Shown here one piece after another: positions 47,271-55,086 of a stretch of DNA of 64,000 bases. This DNA is from Anaerolineae bacterium (GTDB taxonomy: Bacteria; Chloroflexota; Anaerolineae; Promineifilales; Promineifilaceae). Position 1 is the first letter of the stretch. Each line of letters begins with the position of its first letter. The translations under genes and the position numbers were made by a program. The notes under the pieces were generated by a model. It was not told where the DNA came from. It ran no database searches and saw only the letters and a list, made by a program, of their open reading frames with translations. Location: assembly GCA_023954475.1 (NCBI GenBank), contig JAMLHW010000004.1:348340-412339 (forward strand). The letters are read 5' to 3'.

Positions 47271-47828
47271 CTAATCGGCCGAATCCGAGTCAATAAAAAC
47301 GGGCAGATTGGCAAGGGCTACGACATGCGACCAATCGGCATCGCCTTCAGTGAAGACAGCGGCGATTTCTGATACGTGCCCGTCGGCCGCATCGACAACG
47401 CTCTCCATCGCCTTGAGCGTACTGCCCGTACTGACCACGTCATCGACAATGATTACGTGTTTGCCGCGCACCGTATTGCGATCTTTTTCATCGAGATACA
47501 GCTTTTGCGGCTTGCCGGTGGTAATACTGACCGACTCGGCTGCAATGGCGTCACCCATGTAGCTCTTGTACGTTTTGCGCAAGACAACGTAGGGAATACC
47601 CATGATAGCGCTCATTTCATATGCCAGCGGAATCGACTTCGCTTCGGCCGTGACAATGGCAGTTGCAATCGATTCCTTGAGGTGTTCGGCGAGCGCCGCT
47701 GCCGCTGCCTTGACGATGATAGTGTCGCCAAGCATGTTGAAAATGGCAATGGTAACCCCAGGTGCTACCTCAAACAGGGGCAGGTTTCGCTTGATACCGG
47801 CGATTTCTACGGTGTATGTTTTGCGCAT
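47271..47828 (-). CDS. Purine-type phosphoribosyltransferase
   Basis: A 185-residue type I PRTase, with the PRPP motif HVIIVDDVVSTGSTLKAM and the hood region ATAIVTAEAKSIPLAYEMS typical of adenine/xanthine PRTases. The N-terminus (VEIAGIKRNLPLFEVAPGVTIA) resembles Apt-like proteins of archaea and Chloroflexota. It would salvage a purine base using PRPP. Ends DSDSAD on a TCGGCCGA copy. Confidence 0.88.
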   Translation of the reverse strand: MRKTYTVEIAGIKRNLPLFEVAPGVTIAIFNMLGDTIIVKAAAAALAEHLKESIATAIVTAEAKSIPLAYEMSAIMGIPYVVLRKTYKSYMGDAIAAESVSITTGKPQKLYLDEKDRNTVRGKHVIIVDDVVSTGSTLKAMESVVDAADGHVSEIAAVFTEGDADWSHVVALANLPVFIDSDSAD

Positions 47829-47846
47829 GTCAACTATCCTCCTGAT

Positions 47847-49241
47847 TTAACGCGGGTTGTTCTGGATCATATCAAAGTGCACTTCGGGAAATTCGGCCGA
47901 ATCTCCTGTCAGGAGCGCTGTATCAATCCCTTTTAACTGCTGATCAAAAAACGCGAGCGCATACGTGTTGATGATTTCCATTGACCGCGTACCGTCTAAC
48001 GGCCCTTTGAAACCCAGAGCAGCGGCAAGCGGTGTCAATAAAGGTATATTGGTAAAGTCCCAGTGTGCCGTTCCGTCGATGGTCATATAACCGGTCACGT
48101 CAGAACTGTTGTCTAGCAGGTGCTCGACGCGCGTCGTATTAGCTGCCCATGGCCACAATTGACTGAACTGCATGAACAGCGGCTGCGACAGACCTGATTC
48201 GATCACGCTATCGGAGACGGGTTCAGCCCATGTGTCGAGGCCAAGCGCCGCCGTGCAGCGCTCATCGGTGCCGCAAAACTCGATGACCGTGCCGCCTCCT
48301 GTCGAATGGCCGAAAACTCCGATTCGGCCGAAATCGATCAGGCCGTTCAACACCGAATCACCGGAAGCCACCTGTTCCAATTCATCAATCGCCAGACCGA
48401 CATCAGCCGCACGCGTACGCACCAGTTGATTGCGGCGCTGCTCAAAGTCAGGCCCGTCAGCACCCAGCACGTCCGGATCGTTGTAAATGGCACGACCATC
48501 GGGAAAGATGACAAAGGCAGCATCATACGGGTGATCGACCGATGCGACGACATAACCGTGGCTCGCCAATTCCTGCAACAAAAACGTCGATTGGCTGCGA
48601 AATCCACTCCACCCGTGCGAAAAAACAAGCAGTGGGTAAGGTGCTGCACCCGTATCGGGTTGCGGCACGGCGAGGGCACCGGAATCAATCAAGTTAACAT
48701 GACTCAACATAAAGGCAGGCAGTTCGAGTGTCTGTGCCAATCCTTTTATCGCCAGATCGACCTCGTCAAGATAGGGCGCGGCGGTTACCTCATTGTCCGC
48801 CGCAGTCGGATACCACACTTGCAGCATGATTTCGCGCGGTGCATCGGATGCAGAGCCATATTGCTCGATTCGCTTTGGATCGACGGCATGCAGCGCCATT
48901 GTGCCGACAGCATAGGGGCCGCTCAATTCGGGTAAATGGGGGACGGGAAACACCAATGCCGCAGCCGTGCCCAGCAGCAAGATGAGCAAGCCGACGATTC
49001 GGCCGATAACAGACATACCACCGCGCCGACTTCCGTCCTTCATCAGCAGCGCCCAGATAGCAATGATCGCAGTCAAAACGTAAGCAGGCACCATTTGCCA
49101 ACGCGCACCTTCCAGCAGCAAGTGACCTGCCAGCATGACAATGGCGACCAATGACAGCCAGCGGCGGGCACGCGGCAGGCGCGGGGCAAACAGAAGCAGC
49201 AGCGCGTCAACGATGACAAGTGCAATTTCAAACAGGCGCAT
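47847..49241 (-). CDS. Membrane-anchored alpha/beta hydrolase (PAF-acetylhydrolase-like)
   Basis: A 464-residue protein: three or four N-terminal membrane helices (residues 1-100), then a hydrolase domain with the oxyanion region LLVFSHGWSGFRSQ, the nucleophile elbow GHSTGGG and a late Asp/His (TWAEP, GTAHWDF). The arrangement is that of the platelet-activating-factor acetylhydrolase-like (PF03403) group. It probably hydrolyses an ester or lipid on the outer face; substrate unknown. Divergent from the quinone oxidoreductase gene. Confidence 0.83.
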   Translation of the reverse strand: MRLFEIALVIVDALLLLFAPRLPRARRWLSLVAIVMLAGHLLLEGARWQMVPAYVLTAIIAIWALLMKDGSRRGGMSVIGRIVGLLILLLGTAAALVFPVPHLPELSGPYAVGTMALHAVDPKRIEQYGSASDAPREIMLQVWYPTAADNEVTAAPYLDEVDLAIKGLAQTLELPAFMLSHVNLIDSGALAVPQPDTGAAPYPLLVFSHGWSGFRSQSTFLLQELASHGYVVASVDHPYDAAFVIFPDGRAIYNDPDVLGADGPDFEQRRNQLVRTRAADVGLAIDELEQVASGDSVLNGLIDFGRIGVFGHSTGGGTVIEFCGTDERCTAALGLDTWAEPVSDSVIESGLSQPLFMQFSQLWPWAANTTRVEHLLDNSSDVTGYMTIDGTAHWDFTNIPLLTPLAAALGFKGPLDGTRSMEIINTYALAFFDQQLKGIDTALLTGDSAEFPEVHFDMIQNNPR

Positions 49242-49303
49242 GTTACAATTATCGAGTATCTGACCACAATAAACAACCGCTGCTTGAGGGAGTTATAACG
49301 CCG

Positions 49304-50278
49304 ATGAAAGCAATCATCGTCCATACTGCAGACGAAAAACCTGTATTGAACTGGGAAGATGTGCCCGATGTCACCATTCGGCCGAATGAATGTCTCGTAA
49401 CGGTCAGGGCGACCGCCGTCAACCGTGCCGATTTGTCCCAAGCGCGAGGCAACTATCCGCCGCCGCCGGGCGCATCAGACATTCTCGGGCTGGAAATGGC
49501 AGGCGAAATCGCCGCAGTCGGGGCAGACGTGACGGGTTGGCAGGTCGGCGACCGGGTATGCGCCCTGCTACCGGGCGGCGGCTATGCCGAGCAGGCCGCA
49601 GTACCGGGCGGCATGCTGCTGCCGCTGCCCGAACACTGGTCGTTTGCGCAAGGTGCAGCCGTACCGGAAGTATGGCTGACAGCATTTGTCAATCTGTTTC
49701 TGGAGGGGAAACTGCAGGCAGGCGAAACGGCGCTCATTCACGCCGGAGCAAGTGGTGTCGGCACAGCAGCGATTCAGTTGGCAAAAGCAGCAGGCGCAAC
49801 CGTTTATGTCACAGCAGGTGCAACACACAAACTCGATCGCTGCCGGGAATTGGGCGCGGATCTGGCGATCAATTACAAGGAGCAGGATTTTTCGGCCGAA
49901 ATCCTCGCGGTGTCAGACGGCGTCGATGTCATTCTCGATCCGGTTGGTGCAGGGTATCTGGCACGCAATGCAGAAGTGTGTCGCCGATTCGGCCGAATCG
50001 TCAACATCGGGCTACTCGGCGGCGCTCAGGCACAAATCAATATGGCCCATGTACTGCGCAAGCGGCTGACCATCATCGGCTCGACACTGCGCACACGCCC
50101 ACTCGCTGAAAAAATCGCAATCACAACGCAATTTGCCGACCGCTTCTGGGATCAACTGCTCTCCGGCGAATTGCAAATCGTCATCGACAGCCAATTTCCT
50201 GTTGAGCAAGCACAGCAAGCCCACGACTACGTGGCACAGAATCGCAATATCGGCAAAGTTGTTTTAACTGTTGCGTAA
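49304..50278 (+). CDS. NAD(P)H:quinone oxidoreductase-like MDR protein (PIG3 type)
   Basis: A 324-residue zinc-free medium-chain reductase: ATAVNRADLSQARGNYPPPPGAS, LGLEMAGEIAAVG, the Rossmann loop HAGASGVGTAAIQLAKAAG and DVILDPVGAGY, as in TP53I3/PIG3 quinone reductases. The canonical zinc ligands of alcohol dehydrogenases are absent. The frame extends to 49220, but family alignment and GAGGGAG upstream favour ATG 49304. Confidence 0.92.
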   Translation: MKAIIVHTADEKPVLNWEDVPDVTIRPNECLVTVRATAVNRADLSQARGNYPPPPGASDILGLEMAGEIAAVGADVTGWQVGDRVCALLPGGGYAEQAAVPGGMLLPLPEHWSFAQGAAVPEVWLTAFVNLFLEGKLQAGETALIHAGASGVGTAAIQLAKAAGATVYVTAGATHKLDRCRELGADLAINYKEQDFSAEILAVSDGVDVILDPVGAGYLARNAEVCRRFGRIVNIGLLGGAQAQINMAHVLRKRLTIIGSTLRTRPLAEKIAITTQFADRFWDQLLSGELQIVIDSQFPVEQAQQAHDYVAQNRNIGKVVLTVA

Positions 50279-50298
50279 CATCGCAGGGAAATGGCGGG

Positions 50299-51201
50299 TC
50301 ACTCGTCCAGCAGCTCGTCTCTGAACATCATCGCTTCATTCAGCCGCCTGTCAGCCAAACTAATCGGTTCGGCAATCTCATCGTAAATATTGCCCAGGCT
50401 CAACACAATCTGCTTGGCAACCCACTCCGGTGGCAGGTCGCCAGTTGGGAATTGCGGCAAAAACTCCACCACATACTGTGCCAGCGATTCACGTGGGTTG
50501 CCTGCCTCATAATGCGCGCTGACGCGGTCACGCAGCGCCCGCAAGTAAGCGGCAACCGGCTCAATTGCAGCGCGTGTTGTCACTGGGCCACGCCCTGGAA
50601 TAATCGTGTGATATTCCTCGTTACTTTGCAGCCATTCCAGACTTTCCAACCAGCAGGCGCTGGCCGGCGCACCCACGATCGGATGCGTGTCAACGACGAC
50701 AGAATCACCGACTATCGCCAGACCGGCGTTGGGAAGCAATACCCATGAACTGCCGTCCATTGGTCCGGGAGCGTGCTTGAGGATAATGCGGTGTCCACTC
50801 TTGTACATCATGATTTCACCGCTGAAACTCATGGCCGGACGCTCGACTGGAGCCGTATTTAACTCACGCGCGCGGTGAGGGCGCCGCTGAATCAAGCTGT
50901 CCACTATCGATTGCGGGTACTTTTTATCGAAGGTGTACAGGCGATCGGCTGCCGATTGCTGCAGAACGATGGGCGCATTGAGCCAACGGGTATTGAGAAC
51001 CCGATCACCGTGGCTGCTCGTCAAAATGATTTGCTGCACTGAGTAGGGGCTGAGTCGATGGAGGCGGGCTGCCCAGTCACGTGCGTCGCGGGCATAGGTG
51101 GGGACATCGATACAGATGATGCCGGCCGGCGTCAAAATGGCGCATACATTGACGTCATCGTATTCTGTTTCGACAAAGATGTTTTTCGCTACTTCTTGCA
51201 T
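50299..51201 (-). CDS. Metallo-beta-lactamase-fold protein with degenerate metal site
   Basis: A 300-residue protein with an MBL-like start (VAKNIFVETEYDDVNVCAILTPAGIICIDVP) and a recognisable second half (LPNAGLAIVGDSVVVDTHPIVG). The usual HxHxDH motif reads SSHGDR, keeping only one His and the Asp, and HTPGHT reads HAPGPM. Metal binding is thus probably lost or altered, so hydrolytic activity is doubtful. It may be a structural or binding derivative of the fold. It stands alone on the minus strand between a quinone oxidoreductase and the alanyl-tRNA editing gene. Confidence 0.72.
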   Translation of the reverse strand: MQEVAKNIFVETEYDDVNVCAILTPAGIICIDVPTYARDARDWAARLHRLSPYSVQQIILTSSHGDRVLNTRWLNAPIVLQQSAADRLYTFDKKYPQSIVDSLIQRRPHRARELNTAPVERPAMSFSGEIMMYKSGHRIILKHAPGPMDGSSWVLLPNAGLAIVGDSVVVDTHPIVGAPASACWLESLEWLQSNEEYHTIIPGRGPVTTRAAIEPVAAYLRALRDRVSAHYEAGNPRESLAQYVVEFLPQFPTGDLPPEWVAKQIVLSLGNIYDEIAEPISLADRRLNEAMMFRDELLDE

Positions 51202-51246
51202 TGGGTCACTCGATAAGAATAAAGTCAGTTATAGCAACGCACCGGG

Positions 51247-52470
51247 TTATTGTCGCAATTGTTCTTTTGCTGCTGCTAATGCGGCAGAGAGCGCGGCCGG
51301 TGGTTGTTTTCCGTTGTAAAGGGCGTTTGTGCTGCCTTGTGCAAAGGTAGATGAGCCACCACCTTTGCCGTCACCCAACTGGTGTAACACGCGTTGCAAC
51401 AGATCGGCCATGTCGCCGTCTACATCTTTAGATCGGGCAAAAATCAGTGCCGTCGCTGGAGCGTAGACAGCAAACAGCACAATTGTACCGGGTTTGCGGC
51501 TGATTTGGTTGGCGAGGTTGCGAATTTCGGCCGAATCTCGTTCGGTAAACACCCTGGCAATGACGGTTGCGGATTCCATTTCTTCGCCGGTCGCATGTAA
51601 TTGGTCAGCTTCATACTGCAATAAAGTCGCTTGCTGCTGTTTGATCGTTTTGCGTGCCGCTTGCAGTTCGGTGCGCATTTTGGTCAGGTTGGAGCCGATT
51701 TCCCAGTAACCGCATGTCAATTCGGCCGATATCTGATTGACGACGCCATTTTTGGCACGATAATCAAGCAAGGCACGCTGCCCACAACAAAATTCGACGC
51801 GCAAGTTACCACGCTGCCGATCCAGCTTGACAATCTTGATCAGTCCAACTTCACCAGTGTGCGCTACGTGCGTGCCGCCACATGCATTCCAGTCAAACCC
51901 GGCAATCTCGACAATGCGCAATGTGTCGCCGTCGACGTCAGGAACCTTGCGCAGTGCCAGTTGGAGCGCGTCTGATTTGGACATGAAACTGGCTGTTATC
52001 GGCCGATTGTCCCACACGATTTGATTGGAAAGTGTTTCGACGGCATCCAACTGCTCTGATGAAAGATGCGGTATATCCAAATCGATAGTGACAGAATCTG
52101 GGCTGAGATGAAACCCGATTGTATTGGCATCTGCCAGTTGCACAAACGCGCGGCTGAGAATGTGCTGTCCGGTATGTTGTTGCATGTGGTCAAAACGGCG
52201 CGGCCAATCAATTTCGGCCGAAACGGTTACCTCGTCCGGCCAGGCATCCAACACGTGCAGTACTGCATCGTCGGCATCACGCGTCAGCACATCGACAACC
52301 AGACAGGCATCCAAGCGTCCTGTGTCGTGTGGCTGTCCACCCGAAGTCGGATAAAAATAAGTCTGATCCAGCACAACTGCCGGGCAACCGTCAACCATAG
52401 TCCGTTCAACGACTGTAGCCGTAAACCGGTTTGTATACGCATCATCATAATAGAGTCGATTATCCGTCAT
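51247..52470 (-). CDS. Alanyl-tRNA editing protein (AlaX-like) with DHHA1 domain
   Basis: A 407-residue free-standing editing domain. Part 1 is threonyl/alanyl tRNA second additional domain-like: YPTSGGQPHDTG, the zinc ligands HTGQHILS and CGGTHVAHTGEVG. Part 2 has a coiled coil (about 255-300) and a DHHA1-like C-terminus (GDGKGGGSSTFAQG). It removes Ser or Gly from tRNA-Ala. ATG 52470 has AGGTG five bases upstream. Confidence 0.92.
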   Translation of the reverse strand: MTDNRLYYDDAYTNRFTATVVERTMVDGCPAVVLDQTYFYPTSGGQPHDTGRLDACLVVDVLTRDADDAVLHVLDAWPDEVTVSAEIDWPRRFDHMQQHTGQHILSRAFVQLADANTIGFHLSPDSVTIDLDIPHLSSEQLDAVETLSNQIVWDNRPITASFMSKSDALQLALRKVPDVDGDTLRIVEIAGFDWNACGGTHVAHTGEVGLIKIVKLDRQRGNLRVEFCCGQRALLDYRAKNGVVNQISAELTCGYWEIGSNLTKMRTELQAARKTIKQQQATLLQYEADQLHATGEEMESATVIARVFTERDSAEIRNLANQISRKPGTIVLFAVYAPATALIFARSKDVDGDMADLLQRVLHQLGDGKGGGSSTFAQGSTNALYNGKQPPAALSAALAAAKEQLRQ

Positions 52471-52503
52471 ACTTGCACCTGCAAAGCAGCTATTTTTTAC
52501 CAC

Positions 52504-52544
52504 AAAACAGAAAAGACGCATAACCAGCGCTGGTCATGCGTCTT
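52504..52544 (-). terminator. Rho-independent terminator after the GAF/PAS kinase
   Basis: Stem AAGACGCAT/ATGCGTCTT (52513-52521 with 52536-52544) with a self-complementary CCAGCGCTGG centre, followed on the minus strand by TTTTCTGTTTT. It separates the kinase from the AlaX-like gene. Confidence 0.8.
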
Positions 52545-52566
52545 CAAAATGCGAGATGCAAGGCGA

Positions 52567-54708
52567 TCAATCGGTTGAATAAACCGGCAATATCAAACTA
52601 AACTGTGAACCGCTGCCAGGCGCGTCCTCAACCCAGATTTTGCCACCATGCGCTTCTACGGCCAATCGGCAATATGCCAGCCCCAAGCCAATACCCTTAG
52701 CCGGATTTTCAGAAGAACGGAAAAACTTCTCAAACACCTTCTCCCGGTCACGCGGAGCAATGCCCGGTCCTTGATCATGAACAGACATGAGCACAAAATC
52801 CGGATACGCTGATGTTTGCGCTACAGCCAGCGTCACCGTTTGACCGCGCTTGGAGTATTTGAACGCATTATCCAGCAAGTTGATCAACACGCGCTGTACC
52901 ATATCCGCATTGACGTCCATATCCGGAAGCTCATCAGCGATGTTGGTGACGAGTTTGATCTTGCGCCGGCTGAATTGAGGCGACATCATACCAATGACAT
53001 AATTGACAACCGTCTCCACCGCAATCGGATGTCGCTCGGCAACCGGCGAACCAGATTCGAGCTGGTTGATATCGAGAAGAGAGCGAATTAAATGGTGCAG
53101 GCGACGGCTGCTACGCGTGGCCACATCGAGCATGGTGGCTACTGTAGGATCAAGCGAGCCGGCCATTTCCATGCTCAATAGTTCCAGACTGGCGAGGATA
53201 TTTGTCAGAGGATTTTGCAAATCGTGGTAGAGCATGGCCGTCAAATCGCGGCGCATGGCTTCCAGCTCAACTTGCTGCGAAACATCGTGGTAGATCCACT
53301 GCATAATGCGCATATCGTGCATGAAGGCTGATTTGGCATGAATTTCAACCGGTGTGCGCGATCCGTCTCTGGCAATGGCATGACGGTCCGTGATGACGAT
53401 GTGTTTGTTTCGCTCGGTGAAACTGCCGTTGAGTCGTCGCAGCGATTCGATCACGGCAGCAAAAGAATTCTGGTGCAGTACATCCAGTGACTGACCAATC
53501 AATTCGGCCGAATCATATTGCAACAATTCACTGGCTCGCCGATTGACCTCGACAATGATGCCGTCATAATCAGTCAAAATGATCGGGTCGATGCTGTCGT
53601 CAAACAAACTCATATAGCGGGCTTCAGCCGCTTGTGTTCGGGCAAACTGTTGTGCGTTGGCAAAAGCAGTGCCGGCAAGACTCGCCAGACTTACCAGCAA
53701 TTCCAGGTCATCCTCCGTGAAAAACTGGTTGCGCGGATTGAGTACCTGGATTGTACCGACGACCTTGTCCTGCACTTTTAGTGGCGCAACGATCATCGCT
53801 TTTGTTTTGACACCGGAGCGCATATCGCCGAGTGTGGAGAAGCGTTCATCCTGATCGACATTATTGACGCGCACCGGCTCACCGTTCGACAACACCCACC
53901 CCGAAATCCCCTGATTTGCAGGAATGCGCAGTCCAACAATACCGTCGCTGCCCTGGCCTTCTGCCAGTTCATAAACCAGTTCGGTGCGATCCGGACTGGC
54001 AAGCGCAATCGATAGCGCATGCGCTTGAAAAATTTCGTTCATCTGTGCCAGCAGGGACTGGATAATTTCATTCAGATCCAGCGAGGAATTGATAACCTGG
54101 CTGGCTCGATTGAGAAGGCGGGTGACTTTGAGTTGATATTGCGTTTCTTCATACAGCCGCGCATTCTCGATGGTATTGGCGGCCTGACCGGCAATGGCTG
54201 ACAACATGGTTTCGTCGTCATCGGTAAATCGGCCGATACCCAATTTCGTCAGGGTCAACACACCAATACCCTGACCACGGGCGACTAGCGGCACGCAAAT
54301 GGCTGATTTCGGTTGGTTGTTGCCCTGCTCATCAGGCCGCGCCAACCACAAATCACTCATCGACGTATCATCGATGCGCACAGTCGTTTTTGACTGCAAG
54401 ACAACGCCGGCAACGCCTTCATCCAACACATTTTCGATAAATGTATTGTAATCAGGATGCAATGCCGTTTCCGCGTCAATAACCCAGGCATGTTCCACGC
54501 CACGCTCAGCGCTGGCAATGATAATACTGCCGTCTACGGCATCAAGTTCAGTTGCAGCTACCTGGAGAACACGAGGCAAAATTACGTGAATGTCAAGACC
54601 GCCCGCTTCAGTATGCTTCAGCAGGTCGTTGACAACATACAATGTTTGCAACCGTTCACGGATCTGGTGCTGCTCGATCTGGGATAAGTCGCTTGTCATT
54701 GCCATCAT
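52567..54708 (-). CDS. Soluble GAF-GAF-PAS sensor histidine kinase
   Basis: A 713-residue cytoplasmic kinase: GAF domain 1 (about 20-190), GAF domain 2 (205-360), PAS (375-480), HisKA with YHDLQNPLTNIL and HATPase_c with the N-box LLDNAFKYSKRG, HDQGPGIAP and KGIGLGLAYCR. No membrane helices, so it senses an internal signal. A -10-like TATACT (54715-54720) is placed so that transcription would begin at ATG 54708, suggesting a leaderless mRNA. No response regulator adjacent. The hairpin at 52504-52544 ends the gene. Confidence 0.9.
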   Translation of the reverse strand: MMAMTSDLSQIEQHQIRERLQTLYVVNDLLKHTEAGGLDIHVILPRVLQVAATELDAVDGSIIIASAERGVEHAWVIDAETALHPDYNTFIENVLDEGVAGVVLQSKTTVRIDDTSMSDLWLARPDEQGNNQPKSAICVPLVARGQGIGVLTLTKLGIGRFTDDDETMLSAIAGQAANTIENARLYEETQYQLKVTRLLNRASQVINSSLDLNEIIQSLLAQMNEIFQAHALSIALASPDRTELVYELAEGQGSDGIVGLRIPANQGISGWVLSNGEPVRVNNVDQDERFSTLGDMRSGVKTKAMIVAPLKVQDKVVGTIQVLNPRNQFFTEDDLELLVSLASLAGTAFANAQQFARTQAAEARYMSLFDDSIDPIILTDYDGIIVEVNRRASELLQYDSAELIGQSLDVLHQNSFAAVIESLRRLNGSFTERNKHIVITDRHAIARDGSRTPVEIHAKSAFMHDMRIMQWIYHDVSQQVELEAMRRDLTAMLYHDLQNPLTNILASLELLSMEMAGSLDPTVATMLDVATRSSRRLHHLIRSLLDINQLESGSPVAERHPIAVETVVNYVIGMMSPQFSRRKIKLVTNIADELPDMDVNADMVQRVLINLLDNAFKYSKRGQTVTLAVAQTSAYPDFVLMSVHDQGPGIAPRDREKVFEKFFRSSENPAKGIGLGLAYCRLAVEAHGGKIWVEDAPGSGSQFSLILPVYSTD

Positions 54709-54747
54709 GGCGGCAGTATAACATACAGTTGAAGTACGACGTACCAT

Positions 54748-55086
54748 AAAATGTCACAACAACTTTTATTTCACGTTGCAATCACGGCACTCAGTACCAC
54801 AGGACTATGAGGTTGTGAACATTATCACGATATTCACGTTATTCTGGTACTTTTGTACTCACAAAAGTGCCGCTGTTTGCTTCATGTGCTGATCATGATT
54901 TTCACGTTTGAGGTGGTGTGCTTGCGTATTGGCACAGCCGGGTTAATGGCAGATGAGATTTTTCGGCCGATAGTGGGTCTGCACGCGATATGGATACAAT
55001 CAGGCCGCCGGCAGTTTTTTGGAAAAGCCAATCCGATGTTTAACAATTTACCGATAATCCGCCAAAATCATTGAATCCTGTCAATC
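54748..55086. other. Intergenic region with one imperfect hairpin
   Basis: This 339-base divergent gap holds an inverted repeat at 54847-54872 (GGTACTTTTGT and ACAAAAGTGCC, one mismatch, 4-base loop) and a TCGGCCGA copy near 54964. A 73-codon open frame (54853-55074) crosses the hairpin, has no ribosome site and is not considered a gene. Confidence 0.5.

Noticed and set aside
54853..55074. Possible 73-residue gene in the gap before the glycosidase-like gene
   Set aside because: No ribosome site and it crosses a hairpin; no family resemblance.
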